DNA of 64,000 nt from JBHHUI01 sp965248775 (GCA_965248775.1 OZ252150.1:4464001-4528000), one strand, 5' to 3'; positions 45,498 through 56,011 are shown, counted from the first letter of the stretch. Made by a program: numbers and translations. Notes: generated by a model not told the origin, from the letters alone.

Positions 45498-46568
45498 ATG
45501 AAGCCCGTAAGATTCGCGCTCGTGGGATGCGGGCGCGTTTCGTCTCGTCATGTTGCTGCCCTCACCAACATAGTGACAGGTGCGCAGTTGGTCGCCGTCT
45601 GTGACGTTGTACCGAAGCGGGCTAAACGATTAGCTCACGAGCTTGGTATACCGGGTTTCACCTCCACGCATGACCTGTACCAATTCGGAGAATTCGATGT
45701 CGTTGATATTGCCACGCCGAGCGGTGATCATCATGCCCGCACGATGGAAGCGTTCTCATACAATAAACACGTCGTCGTGGAAAAACCTCTGGCATTACGA
45801 TTGGAACACGCGGACGAGATGATCGCGACTGCGGAGAAACGAGGTTGCATATTGTGGGTAGCGTTCCAGAATCGCTACAATCCTGCGGTGAAAAGGACAC
45901 GCGAATCGGTTGTCAGTGGGCGTCTTGGCAAGATTGTACTTGGCACTGTCCGCGTGCGTTGGTGTCGCGATCAAAGTTATTACGATCAGGACGATTGGCA
46001 TGGCACCTGGGCGATGGACGGGGGCGTTACGTCCCAACAGGCTATCCACCACATTGATGCTCTTCAGTGGTTGATGGGTGAGGTGGAAAGTGTTGAGGCA
46101 ACGTGCGCGACGCATCTGGTCGATATCGAATGTGAAGACGTGTGTGTGGCAACCTTGCGCTTTAAGAGCGGGGCACTTGGCATTATTGAAGCGACTACGG
46201 CGACACGCCCGCGCGATATAGAGGCATCTCTCTCATTGTTGGGCGAAAAGGGGACCATTGTTCTTGGCGGACTGGCGATGAATGTTATCGACTTTTGGGA
46301 ATTCTCAGAACCTACGAATGATGATAGCCGGGTAGCTGAGTTGTTTTCACAAGAAGTGCCGAATGCCTATGGATTTGGACACGATGCGTTGTACCGACGT
46401 GTAGTCGAATCCGTCAATGCGCATACAGCAGTAGAGATTTCTGGCGCTGCGGGACGTAAGGCATTGGAGATATTGCATGCGATATATGCCAGCCATGAAA
46501 GTGGTCGTCGTGTTTGGCTGTCCGATCATCCTTGTTCATCCAGACTAGGTCTGCAGACCGAAGAGTAG
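45498..46568 (+). CDS. Gfo/Idh/MocA oxidoreductase (WlbA/WbpB-like)
   Basis: This 356-residue protein has the N-terminal Rossmann loop ALVGCGRVSSRHVAAL and the catalytic EKPLAL lysine segment near residue 95. The C-terminal domain has DGGVTSQQAIHHIDALQWL, with the conserved histidines. It resembles UDP-N-acetyl-glucuronate 3-dehydrogenases (WlbA/WbpB), the first step to 2,3-diacetamido uronic acids. The expected aminotransferase and acetyltransferase partners are not adjacent. Positions 46569-46846 after it contain no gene I can support. Confidence 0.82.
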   Translation: MKPVRFALVGCGRVSSRHVAALTNIVTGAQLVAVCDVVPKRAKRLAHELGIPGFTSTHDLYQFGEFDVVDIATPSGDHHARTMEAFSYNKHVVVEKPLALRLEHADEMIATAEKRGCILWVAFQNRYNPAVKRTRESVVSGRLGKIVLGTVRVRWCRDQSYYDQDDWHGTWAMDGGVTSQQAIHHIDALQWLMGEVESVEATCATHLVDIECEDVCVATLRFKSGALGIIEATTATRPRDIEASLSLLGEKGTIVLGGLAMNVIDFWEFSEPTNDDSRVAELFSQEVPNAYGFGHDALYRRVVESVNAHTAVEISGAAGRKALEILHAIYASHESGRRVWLSDHPCSSRLGLQTEE

Positions 46569-46846
46569 AAGATGTATTCACGGGTATCTCACCGGACGAC
46601 GATGAGAACAATATTTTTCATGTTGTGTGCGATGACACATGCTCTCGGGCGATCCTATGTGTAGCCGCCAACGATATTGGAAGGACAGGCTGGCAAAAAA
46701 TGATAATGTTCGGATTGCGCCTACTTGACCGGCTCCGTGGCTATCTGGTCGTTGCGATTTCGTGTGTTGGAACCTTGATTTGGTATACCTGCTAGCTCTT
46801 GATGCGGGGCAGCTCATAGGGTCGCATCCAACCGTTCTATGACCAA

Positions 46847-48178
46847 ATGACGGATCGGATAAGAAATATAGTGCTTGTGGCTGGAACATCGCGGGCGGGA
46901 AAATCCCTGACCGCATCATATCTGGATGGACATCCGGATATGATTGTCTGGCCTTTAGAGATAGGGCTGAGCCATCCACAGGGCCCGTTCATAATAGGCG
47001 AATCACTGAATCGTCTGTCAAAGGCTGATGTGATGCATGCATATCTCTATGTATCCGCCCACTTAGGTAAACGATATGGGAGCACATTTGATGATTATGA
47101 TCTAACAGCAGTTCCCGGACAAGATTTTCGCCGAAGGTTATTGAGGGCAATTGAGCGACACTCCGAGAAAGAGTTGAGTGTTTACCAAGTGCTGGAGACT
47201 CTGGCCTCGGTCATGTCAGGGAGTCAGGGCGAATCGGGTCGGCCTCGCGTGGCAGTGTTTGATGTGAAAGTGTATTGGCAACATGTTGTCATGTTGCTCA
47301 AGGCTTCTCCAAGGCTTCGGATTATTGTGGTGATTCGCGATCCCCGAGATGTGTATCTCACATATCGAACCAAACAATTTGTTCTTGCTGGCGTCGGAAA
47401 CTACAACCACCTACATGGTATCCCCTTCCTAAAATTCATGGTGGATCACTTTAGGCAATATGGATGGTATAACGTGCCAGAGTCAGTGCTTCATCATGAC
47501 CGAGTTCTGGTCGTGCAGCACAATGATCTCGTGGCAAACAGACTGACTGTGCTAAACGCTATTACTCGCTGGCTGGAGTGTGCGTCTTTTTGGGATACGA
47601 TGCATCAGACGACTAGATTAGGATTACCAATAAAGCTTGATCGCTTTCGCACATATTCGGGCCAAGCTGGAAAATCAAGTATCCAGAGCCGAACGGCTAT
47701 CTTTCATTTTCGTGAATTAGAGGACTACTGGGCCGATCATGTTCGCACTCTTCCCTCTGTCCGAGACGCTCAAGTAGTGCGTAGCGCGCTTGTAGTTTGG
47801 TTGGGGCCCCTTTCTCGGAATATACAAGCCATCGAGTGTCTGCTGCTTGACCTCGGGGCTACGATCCATTTTTCTGGTTTGGTGAGTGATAGGCTCTCTG
47901 GTGCGGAGCAAGTAATGATTGACAGACTTATCTTGGGGCATGCCGATAGTCACTGCGGCGGACGGTCTGTGGTTTCTGGGATTTTGAAGGCTACGTGGTG
48001 TGCACTCTTTTCTCTGTTTCCTGGCGAGTTGGCGTACTATGGTCAGTTATGGAGAATACATAGAGCACCGCGTCGATTAATCGCCCATGTAATCAGATCA
48101 GCAATACAAAACAGAATATTTCTGTTAATACAATTGTGGTCACAGATCATGAGGCTGAGAGGATTACGCCGAATCTGA
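46847..48178 (+). CDS. Sulfotransferase-family protein
   Basis: The 443-residue protein begins with the PAPS 5'-phosphosulfate loop AGTSRAGKSLTASYLDGHP (residues about 13-31). It has a matching 3'-phosphate motif VVIRDPRDVYLTYRTKQF near 161-178. The C-terminal part is rich in basic and hydrophobic residues and may bind the membrane. It would transfer sulfate to a glycan, so the polymer may be sulfated. No APS kinase or PAPS synthesis gene is nearby. It converges on the minus-strand gene at 48200. Confidence 0.82.
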   Translation: MTDRIRNIVLVAGTSRAGKSLTASYLDGHPDMIVWPLEIGLSHPQGPFIIGESLNRLSKADVMHAYLYVSAHLGKRYGSTFDDYDLTAVPGQDFRRRLLRAIERHSEKELSVYQVLETLASVMSGSQGESGRPRVAVFDVKVYWQHVVMLLKASPRLRIIVVIRDPRDVYLTYRTKQFVLAGVGNYNHLHGIPFLKFMVDHFRQYGWYNVPESVLHHDRVLVVQHNDLVANRLTVLNAITRWLECASFWDTMHQTTRLGLPIKLDRFRTYSGQAGKSSIQSRTAIFHFRELEDYWADHVRTLPSVRDAQVVRSALVVWLGPLSRNIQAIECLLLDLGATIHFSGLVSDRLSGAEQVMIDRLILGHADSHCGGRSVVSGILKATWCALFSLFPGELAYYGQLWRIHRAPRRLIAHVIRSAIQNRIFLLIQLWSQIMRLRGLRRI

Positions 48179-48199
48179 TTCTTACGCCTACTTCCGTTT

Positions 48200-49828
48200 C
48201 TATGAGAGACGACTTAATATGCTGTATTCTATCTCGGACACAATCAATTCGGCAGGACGCGATGTGTCAATCACGTAAGAGTTATTGCGCTCGCCCAGAT
48301 TTAAGAAACATTCAATGGCTCTCTCATAACCATCATCAGGGATTTCATCCTTCCGCTTTCTAAGTGAACGAAGGTCGGTAGCTAACACATATCTCAAATC
48401 GGGCTCAATACTAAGATTCTGAATGAAAGATCGAATCAGATTATGACGGCTTGTTTTACGGTAGCGAGCTCCAATCACTAGGTCGTCAGTATATCGGTCG
48501 GATACCACAACCTTCCCTTGTTTTGCCGCCTCAACTGCTCGCCGCTGTTTGCCTATCTGATCTGGAAGGATAAGACAGTACAATCCCAGCTCAAGGATAT
48601 AATTTGCAGGGACAGCTAGCAGAAAGGCAGCTACGCGCGCAAGACGATGACCCATCGTCCAGTGAAGTAGTCGCCTCACCGTAGAGGGGATTCTCATCGG
48701 CAGGGGATCTACGAAGGCAAGAAATGATCCGGGCAACATATTCTTGAATGGCAGAATGTATTTGTTAGGTGATATTTTATCTGAATCAAGAATTTTCCTC
48801 ACGGTTGCTCGTACCGGGATGTCGCGGTCTGCAATGCGCTTGATAGCCCATCCTATCCGCCTTGGAAGTTTCGGCGGGAAGACCCTGTCTGGATCTCCCG
48901 AGTATGGTGAGATCTTGACCTGTACTGTTGACACTCCATAGGCTTCAAGCTTTTTGATGATAGCCTTGCCGGTTGTGGATTTGCCCGCTCCGTGTGGACC
49001 GACAAATACAACAAATACACCCTGTTTTATCTTCCGCGGAGGGGTTTGTTTCTTTGAAGTTAGCAATGTGTTGATTCTGCGTACGGAACTTGTTGACCGG
49101 GCAAGTAGTTTAATCAAGATATTTGTCTCATTGGAAAATCTACCCACTTGCTTATCCATCGCTTTTTCTGATTTGATGGAGATAGCAAGTGTAGGAAATT
49201 CGGTAAGCTTAGGTAGTATTCCGAAAAATTCACGTTGGTACTTTAGAACTCTTTCTGGACGAATATATAAAGATTCATACTCTGAAAAAAGTTTTCGTAA
49301 TAAGTCAGAGTAGCCGGTTTCTTCCACAGCCTGCGTAATCTCTATGCGCGGTGTGCTTGCTAACAGATTGAGAATTCTTGGCCTGTGCTTTAGCTGAAGA
49401 TACCCATGCCCAAGTATGTCATGCATGAGCAGGCTTATTACTTCGTGTGCTCGATATATGTAGTGGCCAAATTCTGTCGTAGAGGCTAGCCTCATTACAG
49501 TATTAGCTGGTAGATATCTGTATTTATTGGCTACGCAATCTAAGTGAAGATCAAGCTTAATTAGGGATGCTTCAGGCGAGGCAATTTCCAAGGTTAGCTT
49601 GCCAACTCGTGGCTTGGATTGAATTATCTCAAAGTGATCCTGAATTAAGTCAACAAAACGCGGAAGATCAGCTTCTGAAATTAAGAGGTCTAAGTCATTT
49701 GGCCACGGACCAGGAATAGGGAAGTTTCTCATCAATACCACTTTGATCCTGGGTTCTCGAATACGGGTCAAAACCTTCATCAAACGGACATAATTAGAAA
49801 CATGCGTGTCATCAATGCGAATAATCAT
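48200..49828 (-). CDS. Nucleotidyltransferase-like / thymidylate-kinase-like fusion
   Basis: This 542-residue protein lies on the opposite strand to the cluster and is AT-richer. Residues 30-160 look like a minimal nucleotidyltransferase fold (GPWPNDLDLLISEADLPRF with the paired aspartates). After a linker a P-loop kinase domain starts near 272 (VVFVGPHGAGKSTTGKAI) with SDRYTDDLVIG as the dTMP-kinase DR(Y/F) motif. It resembles the thymidylate-kinase-like proteins often found in capsule loci, whose substrates are unproven. Here the fusion with a nucleotidyltransferase-like region may couple sugar recognition and phosphorylation. Confidence 0.75.
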   Translation of the reverse strand: MIIRIDDTHVSNYVRLMKVLTRIREPRIKVVLMRNFPIPGPWPNDLDLLISEADLPRFVDLIQDHFEIIQSKPRVGKLTLEIASPEASLIKLDLHLDCVANKYRYLPANTVMRLASTTEFGHYIYRAHEVISLLMHDILGHGYLQLKHRPRILNLLASTPRIEITQAVEETGYSDLLRKLFSEYESLYIRPERVLKYQREFFGILPKLTEFPTLAISIKSEKAMDKQVGRFSNETNILIKLLARSTSSVRRINTLLTSKKQTPPRKIKQGVFVVFVGPHGAGKSTTGKAIIKKLEAYGVSTVQVKISPYSGDPDRVFPPKLPRRIGWAIKRIADRDIPVRATVRKILDSDKISPNKYILPFKNMLPGSFLAFVDPLPMRIPSTVRRLLHWTMGHRLARVAAFLLAVPANYILELGLYCLILPDQIGKQRRAVEAAKQGKVVVSDRYTDDLVIGARYRKTSRHNLIRSFIQNLSIEPDLRYVLATDLRSLRKRKDEIPDDGYERAIECFLNLGERNNSYVIDTSRPAELIVSEIEYSILSRLS

Positions 49829-50087
49829 AGGGAGGGCTTATATGCGAGTTGAGTTGGATTAAAAGTGGAATTGCGAACGATTGCGAACATAGGAGCGCTT
49901 GCAGTCTCTGAAGCCCACGCTGAAACTCGGTGATCATACCATGCGAACTCTCTACTATACTTCCCCCCACCAATACACGTTAACGAACGAGTTGTTATGG
50001 TGACCATAAATAGAGCGCGATAATCTTTTAAGCCAATACTCTATTTTTTTAAAGAATCGATTTTAGAGTCTGTTTACACAAAACGCA

Positions 50088-51878
50088 ATGCTGAAACTCT
50101 ACTGGCGAATTGCCTTCCGACCACATTTTTGGCAAATAATGCTGATCGCGTTGACAATCTTTGTCAATTCACTGGCAGAAGTTGCCAGTATCGGATTGAT
50201 CGTGCCGATTCTAGGTGTAATTATAGAACCGGAACAGTCGAAAAGCTCTGTCATCATCACCTTGCTCCAGAAATTGGCCTCTCTATTTGGGTTAACGACG
50301 CAGCCGGAAGCATTGGCCTTTGTCGGCTTGGTGCTTGTAGGTGTCTTGGTTGTGCTGAAGAGTGCTATGACGCTTGCCCGCACGCGCTGGCTGGCGGCGC
50401 TCTCAAACGGTGTAGCGATTGATTACCGGACGCGTCTATTTGAAGCTTATCTAAATGCGCGCTTTGCTGAGATTGTGAAACGTGAGCGCGGAGCGATATT
50501 CTACGATATTGAGGCGGGAACCGCGGGCATCAAACACGCTCTTCTATTGGGGGCAGAATTGATGCGTTCTGCGATCTTGATTGTAGCGATATTTGGGTTA
50601 CTGTTTTATTTATCCTGGTTTACGACTTTAGTGATCGGCGCATTCTCATTACTAGGGATGTACTTGATGCGTGTTGTTCTAGAATCTCGCTCGCGACAGG
50701 CCGGCAATAGGATGTATGACGTGACCCGGCAGCGGACTGCTTTACAGTTTGATGTATTTGACGGCGCCCGTGTAGTGAAGGCCTATGCTTTGGAACCAAA
50801 GACTGTGGATCGCATAAAAAATTACCATCGTAAATGGCTACCTCTAGTAGTAGAGACCAACGTGCTCAGGGTTATCCCGTCCGTCTTCTTCGAGCTTGCG
50901 GGTGCGGTGCTCGTGATATTTTTGGTGGGTTTAGTGTTCACCTTTCCAAGTCTGGGCTTGACCGTGCCTAAATTGGTTGCGTTTGTTATTGGCCTGCGAC
51001 GGGTGCTGCCGGAAATTACTACTGTGAGCCGCAATCTAACCGAATTCAGCACCAATCTACGGAAGTTAGAAACTATCGATCAGGTGCTTAATGTGATGCC
51101 ACGAGAACACTCAGGCACTCGGGTAATGGAGCAGGAAGATAGGCCACAAGTCATCCGATTGGAGAATGTCTCGTTTCAATACCTAGGAAATACTGATAAT
51201 TTAGTGCTATACGATGTGAGTATGAATTTTCAGCGCGGTCAGATGACTGCTATCGTCGGCCCCACCGGGGCGGGCAAAACTACTGTTGCACATCTTTTGG
51301 TAAAGTTTTACGAACCGAACTCTGGTCGCGTTATGGTAAATAACATTGACCTGCAGGAGCTTGATACATCTACCTGGCGGCGAAAGATCGGTTACGTAGG
51401 GCAAGACACTTTCCTATTCAGCGCAACGATTGGTGAAAATATTGCACTTTGGGATGAGACGGTTACTCTGGAGCAAGTTGAGCGTGCCGCCTATGCGGCG
51501 CAGCTGCAAGAGTTCCTCCGACCACTGCCAGAGGGATTTGACACGAAGGTGGGCGACCGAGGCATGAAATTATCCGGCGGGCAGCGCCAGCGTATTGCAA
51601 TTGCCCGTGCGATACTGCACCATCCGGATGTGCTCATATTCGACGAAGCCTCTAGTGCATTGGATAACATCACAGAGCGGGCAATTCATAATGCCATACT
51701 TCAACTACGTGAGAGCACGATAGTAATCTTGATTGCCCATCGTCTTAGTACAGTACGGGACGCTGATCAGATCGTCGTGATGGGCGATGGACACGTAGTA
51801 GAACTCGGCCGGTACGAGAATCTTCTTCAGGCACGCGGGCCATTCTGGAAGCTATATATCAATGAGCAGCCACAGTAA
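50088..51878 (+). CDS. MsbA/PglK-type ABC exporter (fused permease and ATPase)
   Basis: The 596-residue protein has six N-terminal helices (about residues 10-330) and an ATPase domain. Walker A is IVGPTGAGKTTVAHLL near 388, the signature is LSGGQRQRIAIARAIL, Walker B is VLIFDEASSALD and the switch His is in IAHRLSTVRDAD. It should flip a lipid-linked sugar or glycolipid. It is independent of the Wzm/Wzt exporter in cluster 1, so the second cluster may make a different product. The 259 bases before it separate divergent genes; I see only weak promoter-like AT-rich sequence there. Confidence 0.9.
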   Translation: MLKLYWRIAFRPHFWQIMLIALTIFVNSLAEVASIGLIVPILGVIIEPEQSKSSVIITLLQKLASLFGLTTQPEALAFVGLVLVGVLVVLKSAMTLARTRWLAALSNGVAIDYRTRLFEAYLNARFAEIVKRERGAIFYDIEAGTAGIKHALLLGAELMRSAILIVAIFGLLFYLSWFTTLVIGAFSLLGMYLMRVVLESRSRQAGNRMYDVTRQRTALQFDVFDGARVVKAYALEPKTVDRIKNYHRKWLPLVVETNVLRVIPSVFFELAGAVLVIFLVGLVFTFPSLGLTVPKLVAFVIGLRRVLPEITTVSRNLTEFSTNLRKLETIDQVLNVMPREHSGTRVMEQEDRPQVIRLENVSFQYLGNTDNLVLYDVSMNFQRGQMTAIVGPTGAGKTTVAHLLVKFYEPNSGRVMVNNIDLQELDTSTWRRKIGYVGQDTFLFSATIGENIALWDETVTLEQVERAAYAAQLQEFLRPLPEGFDTKVGDRGMKLSGGQRQRIAIARAILHHPDVLIFDEASSALDNITERAIHNAILQLRESTIVILIAHRLSTVRDADQIVVMGDGHVVELGRYENLLQARGPFWKLYINEQPQ

Positions 51879-52041
51879 AGGCGAACCGACAGCGGTGCTC
51901 TGCGCATATTAAGCTATTGACTCAACTACTCAAACGATTGTTAACGCCTCTCTCGCTTATCTACAGAAGGCCACTGATCAATATCACAATCCATAGCTGA
52001 AGCTGAATCCTTGGTCGAGCAGACATCAAAGGTATGATCAC

Positions 52042-53100
52042 ATGACCCTCGAGAACGTATTCTACATATCGAATCAGGCCTCTGAAAGAATTGGAACCTT
52101 CCTGGCATCGCCGGAGCGTAGGGCAACCACCCAGAATATCAATAATTATTGGTCCAATCGGCGTGTGCGGATGGAGTTAGGACTTGGTGCCGATAGTATA
52201 TTGATCAAGCATCAGACGAATCTAGACCTACGCATTACCGAAAACCAGCGTCATTGGATGGCTGTTACGCCGGCCATACCAACGCGACTAATGTCAGTAT
52301 TACAAAGAGCGTCAAACTTTGTCGCTGATTACGTTAACAAGTTCGCGTCGTTACAGAAAAGGCGTGAAGACCTGGCACCTTCCATAAATCTACTAAAGAA
52401 CGACCGCAGCAGCTTCTTGCCATATGGTATGTGGAGTGGCTGCCCTGATCCGCTCATGGTCGCACCAATTTCGAAGGTGCTATATGCCTGGCCGCGAAAA
52501 ACAATCTTGTTGGCGCGCGCAGCGGATATAATTCAACACTTTCTTACGCCAAGCCATTCTAACTGTAAAGTCCTTGAGATTGGTTCTGGTTCGGCCATAT
52601 TAGCTGGCTTAATGATGCATGAATTGGGCAGCCGACACGTGCTGGTTGACTTACCAGAGCAAGCAATAATGGGATTTGCGCTCTTGTCTGAGTTTTTCCC
52701 CGATAAGCGCATAATTCTTCCTCATGAGCTATCAGATACAGGCAAGCTTTTTGACGATGTGGATGTTGCCTTTATTACTCCCGAGCAGCTTAACTTGTTG
52801 GAACAAGAGAAATTTGACGTCGCTATAAACATTAATAGCTTTCAAGAGATGTCTTCTGCATCAATTAGTGAATATTTCGGGGTGATAAGACGTCACCTAA
52901 AGCCCGAAGGGATATTTTTCTGTAGGAATCGTGTCTCAAAGCAAAACCCCGATGATGGAACGGTTGCAGAGTTTTCACAGTACCCATGGTTGCCCTCAGA
53001 TAAATTCTTACACGACGAGATTCTTCATGGCAAAATAGCAGGAATAATCACCTATTCGATTAATTCACGCGTTCGTGAAAGCATTGTCAAGTTCGCCTGA
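52042..53100 (+). CDS. Putative sugar O-methyltransferase
   Basis: This 352-residue protein has an N-terminal helical region (to about residue 150) and a class I methyltransferase core. Motif I is KVLEIGSGSAILAGLMM and motif II-like is HVLVDLPEQAIMGFALL. The later pattern FDVAININSFQEMSSASIS with RRHLKPEGIFFCRN matches the family annotated as putative sugar O-methyltransferase in nodulation and capsule clusters. The gene is AT-richer than cluster 1. The 163 bases before it contain no other gene. Confidence 0.78.
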   Translation: MTLENVFYISNQASERIGTFLASPERRATTQNINNYWSNRRVRMELGLGADSILIKHQTNLDLRITENQRHWMAVTPAIPTRLMSVLQRASNFVADYVNKFASLQKRREDLAPSINLLKNDRSSFLPYGMWSGCPDPLMVAPISKVLYAWPRKTILLARAADIIQHFLTPSHSNCKVLEIGSGSAILAGLMMHELGSRHVLVDLPEQAIMGFALLSEFFPDKRIILPHELSDTGKLFDDVDVAFITPEQLNLLEQEKFDVAININSFQEMSSASISEYFGVIRRHLKPEGIFFCRNRVSKQNPDDGTVAEFSQYPWLPSDKFLHDEILHGKIAGIITYSINSRVRESIVKFA

Positions 53101-53322
53101 TGTGCGTTCGCTTTTGAATATTTATGGTCAGGCGTTATTAGGTGTCTATTTTATCTGCCCCTTCTGATGTCTGGCACGAATATGGTTTTGTCTCATTACG
53201 AACTCCCACCCCGGTTTACGTCTTACAGAACCTGCTGACTGTGCTTTAGAGAGTCTGATGATCAATCGATCCGAGCGTTGCTGTTATGCTCGTTGTATTG
53301 TGCTTCTTGAAAGGTTTGAGCT

Positions 53323-54234
53323 ATGACGACGAGCGCTGGTTGGAACAAAACGGATGCTTATGGGATGAAAGATATTTCCCGTAGTGATCTAGAAGGGAAT
53401 CTCATCCGCGTTGCAAAGACGGATGAAGAACATCGGACGGTAATCACGGTTGGCTATGAGGAGATCGGCAAAGTGCGGATCGGCGGAGATAAAGTAACTC
53501 TGATGGCCGGCCCGTGCGCGGTTACCACATTGGAGGATCTAGAGCACGTCGCTGGACATGTCAAGCCGGCCGGTGCCGCCATGCTCCGCGGCGGGGCGTA
53601 CAAGCCGTTGACATTTCCATATAACGATCCATCGACTCGCTATGAAGGGCTACAGTGGTTGCGCCAGGCCGCCGTGCGCTTCAAACTGCCAGTGGTGACT
53701 GAGTGTATGGAAATTGACGACGTCCCGCATTTCTTAGAATATGCAGATATGATTCAAGTGGGGGCGCGGAATATGTCTAACTTTCCGCTTCTCCGCCAGC
53801 TGGGAGAGGTGCGCAAACCAATCTTGCTAAAGCGCCACCCAGGGATGAGCCTGCGGGATTGGCTGGGTGCGGCTGAATATATACTCTCCGGAGGTAATGA
53901 TCAGGTTGTGCTCTGCGAGCGAGGCATTGTTGTTCCTCACACGCATGATCCCAATGCACGTTTTATTATGGATGTTCAAGTCATTGCAGCAGCCAAGGCG
54001 TTTACTCATCTACCAGTCATTGCCGACCCCAGCCACTCAACCTTCAACCGTCAATTTGTTGCACCCATGGCGCGGGCGGCCGTCGCCGCTGGAGCTGATG
54101 GACTACTGATTGATGTCAGCCGCTATCCCGAACAGGATCCGGTAGACCCGTTGCAGTCGTTGGGCTATGAAGCATTAGAGAAGCTGGTCGCCGAACTCCG
54201 GGTGATTGCCAAGGCGCTGGGACGCACCGTCTAG
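53323..54234 (+). CDS. DAHP-synthase-like enzyme (AroF/KdsA superfamily), diverged
   Basis: This 303-residue TIM-barrel protein has a 60-residue N-terminal extension. Superfamily motifs are present: MAGPCAV with the metal Cys, MLRGGAYKPLTFPY, PVVTECMEI, VQVGARNMSNFPLL, CERG and VIADPSHST with the metal His. It differs from the housekeeping enzymes I know. LLKRHPGMS has two extra residues where KRGMS is usual. The usual (V)EVHPDP ending reads IDVSRYPEQDP, so a metal-ligand Glu may be Asp. It condenses PEP with a sugar phosphate, the C4 erythrose 4-phosphate in the canonical case. Location in a glycan cluster suggests a secondary role. AAAGG precedes the ATG. Confidence 0.75.
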   Translation: MTTSAGWNKTDAYGMKDISRSDLEGNLIRVAKTDEEHRTVITVGYEEIGKVRIGGDKVTLMAGPCAVTTLEDLEHVAGHVKPAGAAMLRGGAYKPLTFPYNDPSTRYEGLQWLRQAAVRFKLPVVTECMEIDDVPHFLEYADMIQVGARNMSNFPLLRQLGEVRKPILLKRHPGMSLRDWLGAAEYILSGGNDQVVLCERGIVVPHTHDPNARFIMDVQVIAAAKAFTHLPVIADPSHSTFNRQFVAPMARAAVAAGADGLLIDVSRYPEQDPVDPLQSLGYEALEKLVAELRVIAKALGRTV

Positions 54235-54253
54235 CTTGGGCTGATTTATGCAT

Positions 54254-56011
54254 GACTATCCTGAAAAAAGCCCCACGATTGAAGGGAAGGGAACAAGATA
54301 GGATAGGGCAAGCTGAAAACGCGATTTAGCCAGTTGCAAGAGTGAACTGAAGATAGAAGTTCGTCGCAGGTAAAAACGACAAGCCAAAGCACCTTTCCAA
54401 TCAAATAGCGCCAAATGCGTTTGTATTTGATCGCAAGGCAGCGCACAGACAACAACATGAGAATGCGTTGCCGCCCACGGACGGGAAGTTGATGATGACG
54501 GAAGGGGAGTTTCAGCGAACGAATGCTGGCTTCCACCGCGGCGCGCAAGTTGCCAGTCGTCTGCCGCAGTGGAAGGGTGTTTTGGCGCAAGCGCGCCAGG
54601 TTGAGCGCCTCCAGACTGACGTCGAGCACATGCCATTGCTTGCGTTGCATGTAACGCATCTGCAGTCCGGTTTTGGGATCAGAACACTGTTCACATTTCG
54701 TCTCAGCAAAAACAAGCTGATAACCAGCGGCGCGCGGTCTGGGTTGCACCAACAGTTCAACGCCATGTTGGCACTGGGAAGCAACCAGTTGTTCAGCTTC
54801 ATCAAATTGCCAGTCCAATTCGTCAAGCGCAATGTGCGTTTTGCTGGCCGCATTGCCACGAATGGCACTGAAGTGTGGGGTGATGTCATTGTCTTGCAAG
54901 GTCTGCAGGCTGTCTGGGGTGTAATAGCCGCCGTCCAGGTCAATGCTTTCCATACCCGTTCTTTGCATGAGATTGTCCAGGCGTTCCGCAGTGATAAAAG
55001 CAGCATCATCGCTGTTGGCGCTGGCAACGTCAATGGCCGTAATCAACTGCACTTTGTTTTCCGGGGCATTGGTTTCGCTCAGGTTGACGCTGACGCCTTT
55101 CACCGTTTGCTGACCTTTCTTGCGACAGGTAGCCTGCGGGTCATGTGGCGACTGGATGTTTCCCGCTTTCAGTTCTGAGACGGGTAATACCGACCCAGTT
55201 CGTTCGGTACTGGGGGGCTGAGGTTTGCCCGTCTCGTCCACCTGGAATTGCTGTGCGAATACGCGCGCGAGTATCTGCCAGGCGGGGCCGTATCTGCTGC
55301 AACGCTCCGCAGCATATTGGCAATCAGGCTTCCCAGCTGCGTCAGTTTCTCAGCGGTTGCGCCGTATTTGAGGTGATAATATTGTTGCCGGACACTATAT
55401 TGCAGATACGGGGCCAGTTGCGCTTTGAACTCTGCCAGCAAGCTCGCGTCCACCGATTTTACGGCACCCACCATCGTTTCCAACACCAATTCGTAGCGGC
55501 GCAGGTCACGAATATTGCTCCACAGTAATGTGCTGTCCCAGCGTTACGCTTTGCCGCTGACGGAGTGCCGCGTCAGCATTTCATCGGTCAGATTTTCAAA
55601 CACGACCTGGTAGAGATTGACCCCTGTCGCGCACGCATATTCATGCACCCGTTGGCGAAAGTTATACAGGGTACGCAGGTTGAACTCGTGCGCACTGAGG
55701 TCGTAGACACCCAAGGCATAGCGCACTTGAAGATTGTAGTTGTACTCATCGTACAAATCTTCATCCGTCCAGCCGAATTGCATTTTCAGGATCTCTAGTC
55801 CCAGCAGTATATTGACAGGAACATTTGGTCGTGAATCCTTTTCGCTGTAGAGCACTGCGAAAGTAGCCTCGTCCAATTGGCAGAACACTTCCTTGTAGAA
55901 GATGCCCGCCCAGGAAGCTTCCAACCTTTGGCGCTGTTTCGGGGATAACTCATACAATGGGCTGCTTTCCGGCGTTGGCGATGGCTTTGGTTGACTTTGA
56001 ACATTTCTCAA
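54254..56011 (-). pseudogene. IS1182-like transposase, stop and frameshift
   Basis: The reading starts at 56011 (RNVQSQPKPSPTPE) with LYELSPKQRQRLEASW and the family N-terminal block FQLDE-like CQLDEATFAVLYSEKDSRP, LGLEILKMQFGWTDEDLYDEY. It reaches an in-frame TAA near 55545, continues in frame (RWDSTLLWSNIRDLRRYEL), shifts frame near 55250 and resumes as LKAGNIQSPHDPQATCRKKG and YYTPDSLQTLQDN. At least two lesions make it inactive. It is only distantly similar to the transposase at 12625. Confidence 0.85.

Noticed and set aside
46514..46795. 93-codon frame after the WlbA-like gene
   Set aside because: It overlaps the 3' end of that gene, has no ribosome binding site and matches nothing I know.
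54468..55178. Plus-strand open frame of 236 codons
   Set aside because: It is antisense to the degraded IS1182-like transposase and has no recognisable domain.
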